The notes under the pieces: model-generated
What the model saw: only the letters and a program-made list of their open reading frames with translations
The model's database searches: none
Told to the model about the DNA's origin: nothing
Shown here: one piece after another, positions 11,304 through 24,118 of the stretch
Position numbering within the stretch: position 1 is the first letter of the stretch
Layout of the letters: each line of letters starts with the position of its first letter
Made by a program: the position numbers and the translations under genes
Assembly: GCF_014897585.1 (NCBI RefSeq)
Contig: NZ_JABUXW010000002.1
Location: 186,001 to 250,000 of the forward strand
Direction: 5' to 3'
DNA: 64,000 nucleotides
Origin: Brachybacterium tyrofermentans
Lineage (GTDB): Bacteria; Actinomycetota; Actinomycetes; Actinomycetales; Dermabacteraceae

Positions 11304-12539
11304 TTGAGCACCGCTGCCAGCACGGACCACTCCCCCGCGGCGGTCTCCGCCGATCTCGCTCTGCGCGGCACGGCGCTGCTCGAGCAGGGGCTCGTGCCTG
11401 ACGCCCTGGTGCTCGTCTCCGGGCAGGACATCATCTGGTCCGGTCCCTCCGCGCACGCTCCCGAGCACACCGCCGTGAAGACCCTCCAGCACGAGGGGCT
11501 CATCCTTCCCGGACTGGTCGACCTGCACTGCCATGGCGGCGGCGGCGTCTCCTTCCCCGACTCCACCTCCGCCGAGGAGATGCTCACCGCGGTGCGTGAG
11601 CACCGCCGGCACGGAACCACCTCTCTGGTCGCCTCCCTGGTCACGGCGGACGCGGCCACCCTGCGCGACCGGGTCGGGCAGCTCGCGCAGCTCACGGCCG
11701 ACGGAGAGATCGCCGGCATCCACCTCGAGGGCCCGTTCCTCTCCGTGGCCCGTCGGGGCGCCCAGAACCCCGAGCACATCACCGCCGGCGATGCGGATCT
11801 GGTGCGGGAGCTCGCCCAGATCGCCGGTGGAGCACTCGCCACCATGACCGTCGCCCCGGAGGCGGAGGGTGCAGACGCGGTGATCGAAGCCCTCGCCGAG
11901 GTCGGCGCCATCCCCTCCCTCGGACACACCGACGGCTCCAGCACCCAGATGACCAGCGCCGTCGCGCTGGCCGGTGACCAGCTGCGCCGGGAGCACGGGC
12001 GCTCCGCCCGTCCTACGGCCACCCATCTGTTCAACGGGATGCGGCCGATCCACCATCGTGATCCCGGCCCCGCGCTCGCAGCGCTGGACGCCGCAGCCCG
12101 CGCGGATCTCGTCGTCGAGGTCATCGCCGATGGTGTGCACCTCGATGCACGCACCGTCGCCCATGTCTTCGCCCTCGCCGCCGATGACTGCGTGGCGCTG
12201 GTGACCGACGCGATGGCCGCGGCCGGGATGCCGGATGGCCAGTACAGCCTCGGCTCGCTCGACGTCACCGTCGATGCCGGGGTCGCGACCCTCACCGGCG
12301 GCACCGCGATCGCCGGAGGGACTGCGCATCTGCTCGACGTGGTGCGGTTCGCCGTCCTCGAGGCCGGCGTCGACCTGGTGCGCGCCGTCCGTGCGGCGTC
12401 CGTGGTCCCGGCCACGGTGCTGGGTCAGCAGGATCGCCTCGGATCTCTCGCACCGGGACGCCGGGCCGACATCGTGCTCACGGACACCGACCTCCGGCCC
12501 GTCTCCGTGCTGCGGGGCGGCCAGCGGGTCGGCGCCTAG
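11304..12539 (+). CDS. nagA: N-acetylglucosamine-6-phosphate deacetylase NagA
   Basis: Converts GlcNAc-6-P to GlcN-6-P and acetate in amino-sugar catabolism and cell-wall recycling. The 411-residue amidohydrolase shows LVDLHCHGGGGVSFPD (metal-site His pair), GIHLEGPFLS (Glu ligand), SLGHTDGS, ATHLFNGM and LVTDAMAAAGMPDG (catalytic Asp). The start is a TTG at 11304 with AGGAG about six bases upstream; no better-placed ATG or GTG is in frame. It stands alone, without nagB or a PTS gene, and ends convergently towards the DUF2550 gene. Confidence 0.9.
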   Translation: MSTAASTDHSPAAVSADLALRGTALLEQGLVPDALVLVSGQDIIWSGPSAHAPEHTAVKTLQHEGLILPGLVDLHCHGGGGVSFPDSTSAEEMLTAVREHRRHGTTSLVASLVTADAATLRDRVGQLAQLTADGEIAGIHLEGPFLSVARRGAQNPEHITAGDADLVRELAQIAGGALATMTVAPEAEGADAVIEALAEVGAIPSLGHTDGSSTQMTSAVALAGDQLRREHGRSARPTATHLFNGMRPIHHRDPGPALAALDAAARADLVVEVIADGVHLDARTVAHVFALAADDCVALVTDAMAAAGMPDGQYSLGSLDVTVDAGVATLTGGTAIAGGTAHLLDVVRFAVLEAGVDLVRAVRAASVVPATVLGQQDRLGSLAPGRRADIVLTDTDLRPVSVLRGGQRVGA

Positions 12540-12626
12540 CTGGACGAGGGCCAAGTGGTCCAGGGGTGGCAGGTCCGGGGCCGACAGGTCCAGAGCTGCC
12601 TAGCGGGCTGGCGGATCGAGAGCCGA

Positions 12627-12660
12627 CAGCCGTCAGCCGTCAGCCGTCAGCCGTCAGCCC
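12627..12660. repeat. Heptanucleotide tandem repeat (CAGCCGT)n
   Basis: Almost five copies of CAGCCGT in the non-coding gap between convergent nagA and the DUF2550 gene. The rest of this 160-bp gap has no obvious hairpin terminator. Confidence 0.85.
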
Positions 12661-12699
12661 GACGATCAACGGTTCGTACGGCACCGTGGCCGCGGTCAG

Positions 12700-13140
12700 T
12701 CAGTCCGCGTCGCCCATCACGAGGCCGGTCGGAGCTGCCTCGATCCAGGAGTTCAGCGCAGCCCCGGAGGCGAGATCCACGATCGCGACGATCGTGCGCC
12801 CGCCGCGCAGCGTGAACTCCACCAGGAAGCTGTCCTCCTCGCCCGCGATGCGGGAGGGCAGGCGGCGCCGGGACACGTCGAGCAGCTCGAGGCGTCGGAT
12901 GACCACCTCGGGACGGACCCGCAGCGAGAAGGCCCGATGCCATCGCAGACGATCGGTGCCGAAGCGCATCAACCCGTGCTGCCAGCTCGACCTGGTCACC
13001 AGGCCGCGCCGTTGCAGGGAGCACTCGAAGGCGCCGCGCTGACGGCTCAGGGCGATCTGCCGACCCACCAGATACACCGCCATCACGACGAAGAGCATCC
13101 CGACCCCCAGGAGGAGGATCGGGATGCTCAGATCGATCAT
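12700..13140 (-). CDS. DUF2550 family membrane protein
   Basis: 146 residues: one N-terminal TM helix (ILLLGVGMLFVVMAVYLVGR) and a basic cytoplasmic domain with a WHRAFSLRVRPEV-type stretch. This matches the DUF2550 family, which sits directly after atpC in many actinobacteria; here it begins 18 bp after the atpC stop. Function is unknown. Its conserved position suggests a link to the ATP synthase or simply co-transcription. ATG at 13140. Confidence 0.8.
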   Translation of the reverse strand: MIDLSIPILLLGVGMLFVVMAVYLVGRQIALSRQRGAFECSLQRRGLVTRSSWQHGLMRFGTDRLRWHRAFSLRVRPEVVIRRLELLDVSRRRLPSRIAGEEDSFLVEFTLRGGRTIVAIVDLASGAALNSWIEAAPTGLVMGDAD

Positions 13141-13158
13141 GAACTGTTCAGGCGCCGC

Positions 13159-15853
<2,695 letters not shown>

Positions 15854-15926
15854 GTCTCTCCTCGTGCGTGGCGTGAAGCCGGCGTCCGCCGTGCCCGCCC
15901 TCCCGGGCGGGCACGGATGAATCGGA

Positions 15927-17552
15927 TCAGCCGCGGACGATGTTCTCCTGCTCGATGTCCTCGTCGTCGAGGCGCTCGCTGACGTCGTTGACGCCTGCGC
16001 TCTTGCCCTTGCCCGCGAGGAAGTCCTTCTTGACCTCGTCGAGGATGCTGGACAGCTCCTCCTCGGTCGCGGACTCGAACTTGTTGGTGCTGCGGATCGC
16101 GTCGAGCACGCCGCCGTTGTGGCGCAGGTGCTCCAGCAGATGCGACTCGAAGTCGCGGACGTCCTCGAGATCGATGTCGTCGAACTTGCCCTTGGTGCCG
16201 GCCCAGATCGAGACGACCTCCTCCTCCATGGGGAAGGGCGAGCTCTGGTTCTGCTTGAGCAGCTCCATGAGGCGGGCACCGCGGTTCAGCTGCTGCTTGG
16301 ACGCGGCATCCAGGTCCGAGGCGAACATCGCGAAGGCCTCGAGGTCGCGGTACTGCGCGAGCGAGATCTTCAGCGTGCCCGAGACGGCCTTCATGGCCTT
16401 GGTCTGGGCGGAGCCGCCGACGCGGGAGACCGAGATGCCGACGTCGACCGCCGGGCGCTGGTTCGCATTGAACAGGTCCGACTGCAGGAAGCACTGGCCG
16501 TCGGTGATCGAGATGACGTTGGTCGGGATGTAGGCCGAGACGTCGTTGGCCTTGGTCTCGATGATCGGCAGACCGGTCATCGAGCCGCCGCCCAGCTCGT
16601 CGGACAGCTTCGCGCAACGCTCGAGCAGACGAGAGTGCAGGTAGAAGACGTCGCCCGGGTAGGCCTCGCGGCCCGGCGGACGCCGCAGCAGCAGCGACAC
16701 GGCGCGGTACGCCTCGGCCTGCTTGGAGAGGTCGTCGAAGACGATGAGGACGTGCTTGCCCTCGTACATCCAGTGCTGACCGATCGCGGAGCCCGCGTAG
16801 GGCGCGATGTACTTGAAGCCAGCCGGGTCGGAGGCCGGGGCCGCGACGATCGTCGTGTACTCCAGGGCTCCGGCCTGCTCGAGCGTCGAGCGCACCGAGG
16901 CGATGGTCGAACCCTTCTGGCCGACGGCGACGTAGATGCAGCGGACCTGCTTCTCCGGGTCGCCGCTCTCCCAGTTCGCCTTCTGGTTCAGGATCGTGTC
17001 CAGCGCGATCGCGGTCTTGCCGGTCTGGCGGTCACCGATGATCAGCTGACGCTGACCGCGGCCGATCGGGGTCATGGCGTCGATGGCCTTGATCCCGGTC
17101 GCCAGGGGCTCCTTGACGCTCTTGCGCTGCATGACGCCGGGAGCCTGGAGCTCCAGGGCGCGGCGGCCGACGGTGTCGATCGTGCCGAGGCCGTCGATCG
17201 GCGCGCCGGTGGGGTCGACCACGCGGCCGAGGTAGCCGTCGCCGACGGGCACGGAGAGGACCTCGCCGGTGCGACGGACCTCCTGGCCCTCTGCGATGCC
17301 GGAGAACTCGCCGAGGACGACGACGCCGATCTCGCTGAGCTCGAGGTTCAGCGCGAGGCCGAGCTCCCCGTTCTCGAAGCGGACCAGCTCGTTGGCCATG
17401 ACGTTGGGCAGGCCCTCGACGCGGGCGATGCCGTCGGCCGACTCGGTGACCCGGCCGATCTCCTCGCGGTCGGTGGAACCTGCCTGGTAGGTGGACACGG
17501 CGGTGTCCAGTGCTTGCCGGATGTCCTCCGGGCGGATCGTGAGCTCAGCCAT
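15927..17552 (-). CDS. atpA: ATP synthase F1 alpha subunit
   Basis: Non-catalytic nucleotide-binding subunit of F1. 541 residues starting [15 protein letters not shown]. The P-loop [13 protein letters not shown] lies near residue 170, and the arginine-finger region [11 protein letters not shown] is present. It has an acidic C-terminal extension of about 25 residues ([14 protein letters not shown]), as in other actinobacteria. The 81-bp gap to atpH is the widest in the F1 part of the operon. Confidence 0.97.
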   Translation of the reverse strand: MAELTIRPEDIRQALDTAVSTYQAGSTDREEIGRVTESADGIARVEGLPNVMANELVRFENGELGLALNLELSEIGVVVLGEFSGIAEGQEVRRTGEVLSVPVGDGYLGRVVDPTGAPIDGLGTIDTVGRRALELQAPGVMQRKSVKEPLATGIKAIDAMTPIGRGQRQLIIGDRQTGKTAIALDTILNQKANWESGDPEKQVRCIYVAVGQKGSTIASVRSTLEQAGALEYTTIVAAPASDPAGFKYIAPYAGSAIGQHWMYEGKHVLIVFDDLSKQAEAYRAVSLLLRRPPGREAYPGDVFYLHSRLLERCAKLSDELGGGSMTGLPIIETKANDVSAYIPTNVISITDGQCFLQSDLFNANQRPAVDVGISVSRVGGSAQTKAMKAVSGTLKISLAQYRDLEAFAMFASDLDAASKQQLNRGARLMELLKQNQSSPFPMEEEVVSIWAGTKGKFDDIDLEDVRDFESHLLEHLRHNGGVLDAIRSTNKFESATEEELSSILDEVKKDFLAGKGKSAGVNDVSERLDDEDIEQENIVRG

Positions 17553-17633
17553 CGCGGTGCTTCGCTTCCTCTCGTGGTCCCGTCGCTGCGGGGGTGATGT
17601 GTGGTGCTGGGGCAGGTGCCGCGGCCGGAGCCG

Positions 17634-18449
17634 TCAGGACACCAGGTGTTCGCGGGCCTGGGCGAGGCGCGCGAGGACGGTTGCGTCGTAGAGGTCGTCT
17701 CCGACATGGATCCGCAGACCGCCCACGACGTCCTGTGAGACTTCGAGGTTCATCTGCACCTCACGGCCGTAGATGCCGGCCAGGACCGCGGCGAGACGAG
17801 ACTGCTGCGCCTCGTCGAGCGGACGAGAGGTCTCGACCACGGCGAGGAGGCGGCGACGACGGTCCGAGGCGAACTCCGCGATCTCGCGCACACGGCGCGA
17901 GGGCTTCAGCTCGGTGCGCCGGGACACGGCGCGGACCGCGAGGGCCCCCGTGAGCCGGTGGACACGTCCCTCGAGCAGCGTTCGGACGACCCGCCCGCGG
18001 GCCGCAGGATCCCCTCGGGTGTCGTCGAAGCTCGAGGACAGCTCGGCGCTGTCGTCGATCAGTCGCGAGACCTGGAAGAGCTCCTCCTCGACCTGGCCGA
18101 GGACGCTCTCGCGCTCGGACTGCTCCAGCAGGGCGGTCACCCCCAGCCGCTCCAGGGCGTCGAGGATGTCCTCCTGCTCGGACCAGCGCCGACGCACGAC
18201 CTCGAGGGTGAGGCCGAGGGCGGCGTCGCTGACCTTGCCGGTCAGCAGCGCACGGACGGCCGACTCCTTCACCTCGGCGTCGCGACCGGAGTCGCTGAGC
18301 AGACGCACGAGCTGATTGCTGGAGTCGATCGCATCGGCGATCGCGAACAGTTCGTCCGCGGTGCTGTCCAGGGAGAGCCCGTCCGTCGCGAAGACGGACT
18401 GGGCCTGCTGGACGACCTCGGCGAACGAGGTGGAGGAAGTTCCTCGCAT
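17634..18449 (-). CDS. atpH: ATP synthase delta subunit
   Basis: Peripheral-stalk connector joining b to the top of F1. 271 residues from the ATG at 18449 (AAGGA six bases upstream); the adjoining GTG at 18452 would leave only three bases. It has the conserved C-terminal OSCP/delta segment (SQDVVGGLRIHVGDDLYDAT). The N-terminal half is longer than the roughly 180-residue E. coli protein, typical of actinobacterial delta chains. Nine bases separate it from atpF. Confidence 0.94.
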   Translation of the reverse strand: MRGTSSTSFAEVVQQAQSVFATDGLSLDSTADELFAIADAIDSSNQLVRLLSDSGRDAEVKESAVRALLTGKVSDAALGLTLEVVRRRWSEQEDILDALERLGVTALLEQSERESVLGQVEEELFQVSRLIDDSAELSSSFDDTRGDPAARGRVVRTLLEGRVHRLTGALAVRAVSRRTELKPSRRVREIAEFASDRRRRLLAVVETSRPLDEAQQSRLAAVLAGIYGREVQMNLEVSQDVVGGLRIHVGDDLYDATVLARLAQAREHLVS

Positions 18450-18458
18450 CACTGGTCC

Positions 18459-18998
18459 TTATCGGGTGGCGGACTGGCTCGACTCGAGGTCGTCCAGGAA
18501 CCGGTCGATCACGCGGCGGGATCGCTCATCATCGGTGAGGGACTCCCCGACGATCTTGGAAGCCAGGTCGCTCGCGAGCGATCCGACTTCGCTGTGAAGC
18601 TGCGTGGAGGCCGTCTGGCGCTCCGCGGACAGCTGCTGACGGCCGGAGGCGAGCACCCGGTCGGACTCGGCCTCGGCGCGAGCCTTGGCCTCCTCGACGA
18701 TGCGTGCGCCGTCCTGGCGTGCCTTCTCGCGGATGCCTGCGGCTTCCTGGCGAGCGGCGGCGAGCTCCTGCTCCTGGGTGGCCTTGAGATCATCAGCCTG
18801 CTGCTGGACCTCTTCGGCCTTCTTCAGCCCGCCCTCGATCTTCTCCGAACGCTCATCGAGCACTGCGGTGAGTCGCGGCAGGACGAACTTCATGAAGACG
18901 ACGGCGAAGATCACGACGAAGATCAACGTCCAGATGATCTCCGAGGTCTCCGGCAGCAGCAGCTTGTAGCCGGGAACTTCTGCTTCAGCGTTGAGCAT
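18459..18998 (-). CDS. atpF: ATP synthase Fo b subunit
   Basis: Peripheral stalk of Fo. 179 residues: one N-terminal TM helix (IIWTLIFVVIFAVVFMKFVL, residues about 20-40) followed by a long charged Ala/Glu/Arg/Lys coiled coil to the C-terminus. ATG at 18998, ten bases after the atpE stop codon. Confidence 0.95.
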   Translation of the reverse strand: MLNAEAEVPGYKLLLPETSEIIWTLIFVVIFAVVFMKFVLPRLTAVLDERSEKIEGGLKKAEEVQQQADDLKATQEQELAAARQEAAGIREKARQDGARIVEEAKARAEAESDRVLASGRQQLSAERQTASTQLHSEVGSLASDLASKIVGESLTDDERSRRVIDRFLDDLESSQSATR

Positions 18999-19008
18999 CA
19001 GGGGTGCC

Positions 19009-20137
<1,129 letters not shown>

Positions 20138-20321
20138 CTCGATCTCCCGTGGTCGTGTGGCCGGACGCAGCTGCGTCGGCCGTGGCCGTCATGTTGATCG
20201 AGTCCATCCCGTAGCGGCCACCATGCGTACGACGATGGACGACGCTAGGCGTTCCGGGTGGTCGATCAGTGGTCGAACTCGCTGCGGTATTGCACCGTGA
20301 TCAGCAGTCGAGCACCTTGGA

Positions 20322-20327
20322 AATCAT
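20322..20327 (-). promoter_or_regulatory. Predicted -10 box (TATGAT) upstream of atpB
   Basis: TATGAT on the minus strand, close to consensus, just after the stop of the atpI-like gene; a -35 box is not clear. It would give the atp operon its own promoter with a leader of about 180 bases. The 20138-20321 leader holds no gene I can support. Confidence 0.45.
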
Positions 20328-20336
20328 AACAGAGAG

Positions 20337-20828
20337 TCAGGATCCGGACTGGTCATCAGGGGGGTCTGCGACCTGCTCCACATCGAGGGGCTGACGGGAC
20401 CGTGCCAGCAGCGTGACCTCCACCGCCACGGCCGAGACCGCGCCCACCAGCAGTGCGAGTCCGATCCACCGGGTGGAGACGCCACCCATGTCCCGCACCA
20501 CGATCAGGACGAGGATCACAACAAGCATCTTGACCGCCCAGCTGCCGAGCACGGTGGCCGCCATGGTCACCGGCGTCAGCCTCGGACCGGCGAAGGTGAT
20601 CGCGAGCGTCGGCAGCACCACCACGAGCGTGAGGCCCGTGCCGATGAGCGCACCGACGAGTGCCGGCTGGTCCGAGCTCATGGCGGCGATCACGATGACC
20701 ACGACGTCGAGCACCATGCCGACCACGAGCGCCAGGATCAGGGCCCGCTGCATGGCGCGGTCGCCCACGGCGCGGCGACGCGGCGTCCTCCCGGTGGGGG
20801 TGGCGGAGCTGTCAGGACGAGGGGACAT
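20337..20828 (-). CDS. Small four-TM membrane protein, AtpI-like
   Basis: 163 residues with four predicted TM helices (about 27-48, 57-80, 88-112, 122-143) and polar ends. Position directly before atpB and the four-helix layout match actinobacterial ATP synthase protein I-like proteins, which are poorly conserved in sequence. A role in c-ring assembly or Mg uptake is family lore only. Its start overlaps the end of the glycosyltransferase gene by 17 bases. Confidence 0.65.
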   Translation of the reverse strand: MSPRPDSSATPTGRTPRRRAVGDRAMQRALILALVVGMVLDVVVIVIAAMSSDQPALVGALIGTGLTLVVVLPTLAITFAGPRLTPVTMAATVLGSWAVKMLVVILVLIVVRDMGGVSTRWIGLALLVGAVSAVAVEVTLLARSRQPLDVEQVADPPDDQSGS

Positions 20829-21936
20829 CGGATTCCTTCCGGCGGCGCCCGGGGCGCCATCTGAGCGGGTCGAAGGTCAGCAGGAGCGCGAACAGGAGCC
20901 CGCACGCCCAGAAGATCAGGACCGCCTGGGTGGACAGCACGATCGGCAGGAGCAGTCCGACCGACACCACCACCGTCCACGTGTACATGATCAGGACGGC
21001 GGTGCGCTTGGAGTGCCCCAGGCGCAGCAGCCGGTGATGCAGATGGGCCTTGTCGGCATGGAACGGGGACTTCCCCGAGCCGATCCGCCGCACGACTGCC
21101 AGTGCGAAGTCGAGGAACGGGATGACCATCACGCCGATCGGCAGGAGGATCGGCAGGAACTGCCCGAAGAAGTCCGCCCCCGACAGTCGTGCGGGATCGA
21201 CCTGGCCGGTCACCGCGATGGTGCTCGCGGCCAGGAGGAGGCCCAGCAGCATCGACCCGGAGTCCCCCATGAAGATCCGGGCACGGGTCATGTTGTGGGG
21301 CAGGAAGCCCAGACAGGCGCCGATCATCACCGCCGTGAGCAGAGCGGCGAGCGAGGAGTAGTCCGTGGTGGAGGCGTTGCGGGTGAGCGTGTACGCATAC
21401 ACGAAGAACGCGGAGCCCCCGATGGCCATCACCCCGGCGGCGAGTCCGTCGAGGCCGTCGACGAAGTTCACCGCGTTCATGCAGACCACGACCACGAGCA
21501 CGGTGAGGATCAGCGCCGAGCGCTCCGACAGGATGGTCACACCGCCGATCGGCAGGGACACCAGGCTGACGCCCTGCCAGGCCAGGAGCATCGCGGCGAG
21601 GATCTGCCCCGCCAGCTTCGTCATCCAGTCGAGGTCCCACTTGTCATCCGCGGCGCCGAGCAGGCAGACGAGACCGGCGGCGGCGAGGATGGCCCAGGGC
21701 TGGCGGGTGTCCTCGAACAGGCCCTCGAGGAAGGGGATGTTGCTGGCCACCACCATCGCGGCCGCCACTCCGGCGAGCATCGCGAGGCCGCCCAGACGAG
21801 GGGTGACGGCATCGTGCACGTCCCGCTCCCGCACCGCGGTCATCGCCCCGGCTCGGCGGGCCAGGAGCCTCACGGCCGGGGTGACGAGGTACGTCACCGC
21901 AGCGGAGATCAGCAGGACGAAGAGATAGATCCTCAC
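20812..21936 (-). CDS. Undecaprenyl-phosphate sugar-1-phosphate transferase (WecA/MraY family)
   Basis: Transfers a sugar-1-phosphate, most likely GlcNAc-1-P, from UDP-sugar to decaprenyl or undecaprenyl phosphate at the cytoplasmic face of the membrane. 374 residues with about 11 TM helices. Motifs: DDKWDLDWMTKLAGQ, NAVNFVDGLDGLAAG with the catalytic Asp cluster, FMGDSGSMLLG, and the HADKAHLHHRL loop. The Asp-rich and His-rich loops favour the WecA/TagO branch over MraY. It overlaps the tsaC-like gene by four bases; this placement before atp is usual in actinobacteria. Confidence 0.85.
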   Translation of the reverse strand: MRIYLFVLLISAAVTYLVTPAVRLLARRAGAMTAVRERDVHDAVTPRLGGLAMLAGVAAAMVVASNIPFLEGLFEDTRQPWAILAAAGLVCLLGAADDKWDLDWMTKLAGQILAAMLLAWQGVSLVSLPIGGVTILSERSALILTVLVVVVCMNAVNFVDGLDGLAAGVMAIGGSAFFVYAYTLTRNASTTDYSSLAALLTAVMIGACLGFLPHNMTRARIFMGDSGSMLLGLLLAASTIAVTGQVDPARLSGADFFGQFLPILLPIGVMVIPFLDFALAVVRRIGSGKSPFHADKAHLHHRLLRLGHSKRTAVLIMYTWTVVVSVGLLLPIVLSTQAVLIFWACGLLFALLLTFDPLRWRPGRRRKESDVPSS

Positions 21937-23093
21937 CCCGCAGCGTGTCCCTCGCCGCGCCCGCCCTCGGTCGTCGAGGCGTCCGCCACGGTCGGCGTCG
22001 CACCGTCGGCACCGAGATCGCCGGCAACGGGATCACCAGCTGCGAGATCATCGGCAGCGGGATCGCCAGCAGCGAGATCGTCGGCAGCGAGGTCTGCAGG
22101 GACAGCGGGGACGGCGGCCTCAGCGGGGGTCGTCGCGGACCGGCCCAGGTCGGGCTCGGACGGGAGGTCGAGCGCCGGGGCGCCCGCGGCGGCGCCAGTG
22201 GTCTCGGCCGGGGTCGCCCGACTGCTCTCGGCAGGACTGTCGCCTGCGGAGTCGCCCTGCGGGGCACCACCGTCGGGAGCGGTGTCGTCGGAAGCGGTGC
22301 CGTCGGCGGCAGAGTGGTCGGCAGCGGAGAGGTCCGCCGCAGAACCATCAGCGAGAGCGCCGTCAGCGGACGCGCCCTCCGCGAGCGAACCGTCGTCGGC
22401 TGCCTCGGGCGAGCCCTCCACGTCGGCGTCGTCCTCGGAGACCTCCGGAACGGGGGCGGCGAAGATGTCGCCGACGGCCGCGATGATCTGTTCCTTGGTG
22501 AGGCTACCTTCGCGGACGATCTCCGCGGGCTCCACGGTGGCGTCGAGGATGGTCGAGCTGGTGCCGATCCTGGCAGTTCCTCCGTCGAGGTACTCCTCGA
22601 CGCTGTCCCCGAGCTGCGTCGCGGCATCGAGCACGGTGAGCGCGGCGGGCTTCCCGCTGCGGTTCGCGCTGGAGACGGCGAGCGGACCGGTGCGGCGCAG
22701 CAGCGCCAGCGCGATCTCGTCGTCCGGCATGCGCAGGGCGACGGTCCCACGGGTCTCCCCCAGGTCCCAGGTCAGCGAGGGCTGGGCGGTGAGGATGATG
22801 GTCAGCGGGCCGGGCCAGAACTCCTCCGCGAGCTGTTCGACGTAATCGGGCACATCGGTGGCCAGGGCCAGCAGCACGGCGTGATCGCCCACGAGGACCG
22901 GCGGCGGCACGTCGCGACCTCGGCCCTTGGCATCGAGCAGGGCGTTGACGGCGTCCGGGGTGAAGGCGTCGGCGCCGATGCCGTAGACGGTATCCGTCGG
23001 CAGCACGATCAGCTTGCCGTCACGGACGGCATCGGTCGCAGCCGTCAGCGCGGCGTCGCGGGATTCTGGGTTCTGGGTGTCATGCACGCTCAC
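21933..23093 (-). CDS. L-threonylcarbamoyladenylate synthase (TsaC/Sua5) with long acidic tail
   Basis: Makes threonylcarbamoyl-AMP for t6A37 of ANN-decoding tRNAs; the partner TsaD is at 44899. The YrdC domain occupies about residues 10-210: LPTDTVYGIGADAF, the KGRGRDVPPPVLV loop and SSANRSGKP. Residues about 220-386 form a low-complexity tail of Ala, Asp, Glu, Ser and Pro with repeats such as DLAAGDPAADDLAAGDP; it is not the Sua5 domain and looks disordered. The gene overlaps prmC and the wecA-like gene by four bases on each side. Confidence 0.88.
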   Translation of the reverse strand: MSVHDTQNPESRDAALTAATDAVRDGKLIVLPTDTVYGIGADAFTPDAVNALLDAKGRGRDVPPPVLVGDHAVLLALATDVPDYVEQLAEEFWPGPLTIILTAQPSLTWDLGETRGTVALRMPDDEIALALLRRTGPLAVSSANRSGKPAALTVLDAATQLGDSVEEYLDGGTARIGTSSTILDATVEPAEIVREGSLTKEQIIAAVGDIFAAPVPEVSEDDADVEGSPEAADDGSLAEGASADGALADGSAADLSAADHSAADGTASDDTAPDGGAPQGDSAGDSPAESSRATPAETTGAAAGAPALDLPSEPDLGRSATTPAEAAVPAVPADLAADDLAAGDPAADDLAAGDPVAGDLGADGATPTVADASTTEGGRGEGHAAG

Positions 23094-24118
23094 GAGGTCA
23101 GTGTCTCACTTCCGGGGTCGGGGTCTTCGTCGGCACGGCGGGCGACCAGGAAGCGGTCTCGGCCGGTGAGGTCACGGGCGGTGCGCAGGGAATCGAAGCC
23201 GCCGTGCTGTGCGGCGGCTCGCCGTGCCGCCTCACCCTGGACGTCCGCATGCTCCATGACCAGCACTCCCCCAGGTCGCAGCAGTCGGGCGGCCCAGGCG
23301 ATCACGGCGCGCGGCACCTCCAGACCGTCCGGGCCGCCGCCGAAGAGGGCACGATGCGGATCGTGGTCGAGCACCTCGGCATCGCGGGGCACGGCCTCGG
23401 GCGGGATGTACGGCGGGTTGGAGACGACGGCGTCCACGTGCCCCTCCCCGCACAGCTCGGCGAGGACCGCCGCGGAGGGGCTCGAGGGGTCCTGCAGGGC
23501 CGCGGTCAGATCGGCGGACAGCACGCGGCCGCGGCCGGGGCCGGCCATCTCGAGGTTCTCCCGTGCGAGCTCGATCGCCGCCGGGTCGACCTCGACCGCG
23601 GTGACGCGGGAGTCAGGCATCTCGTCGAGGACCGCCGCGGCCAGCGCCCCGCTGCCGGTGCACAGGTCCACCACGGTGCCCAGCGGGCCGACGGCCTCCT
23701 CGCGCAGCAGATCGACGGCGAGCTCGGTCTCCGGTCGCGGGATGAACACCCCGGGGCGCACGGCGAGCATCAGCCGACGGAACGGGGCACGGCCCAGGAT
23801 GAGCTGGAGCGGCTCGCGCTGCTCGCGGCGAGCGGTGGCCGCCTCGAGATCCGCAGCGAAGGTCTCCGGCAGCTCGTCGAGCAGCACGAGGGGTCGATCG
23901 GTGCGCGCGGCCGCGGCGATCAGAGCACGCGCATCGACGCTGGGCGAGGGCACTCCGGCGGCCCCGAGGCGCTCCGTGGTCTCGGCGAGGGCGGTGCGCA
24001 GACGGCCCCGCGCCGCAGCGCCGGACAGCGCCGGAGCCGCGGGGGCCGCTGAGGACTCGGAGGACTCGGAGGACTCGGAGGGAACAATCGGATCAATGGC
24101 CGCGGGATCGATGCTCAT
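23090..24118 (-). CDS. prmC: Peptide chain release factor N5-glutamine methyltransferase PrmC
   Basis: Methylates the Gln of the GGQ motif in RF1/RF2 using SAM. 342 residues; after a Ser/Glu/Ala-rich N-terminus with SES repeats come the helical N domain and the Rossmann domain with VVDLCTGSGALAAAVL and the signature NPPYIPPE near residue 231. It overlaps prfA by four bases, the standard prfA-prmC pairing, so enzyme and substrate are co-expressed. Confidence 0.94.
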   Translation of the reverse strand: MSIDPAAIDPIVPSESSESSESSAAPAAPALSGAAARGRLRTALAETTERLGAAGVPSPSVDARALIAAAARTDRPLVLLDELPETFAADLEAATARREQREPLQLILGRAPFRRLMLAVRPGVFIPRPETELAVDLLREEAVGPLGTVVDLCTGSGALAAAVLDEMPDSRVTAVEVDPAAIELARENLEMAGPGRGRVLSADLTAALQDPSSPSAAVLAELCGEGHVDAVVSNPPYIPPEAVPRDAEVLDHDPHRALFGGGPDGLEVPRAVIAWAARLLRPGGVLVMEHADVQGEAARRAAAQHGGFDSLRTARDLTGRDRFLVARRADEDPDPGSETLTS

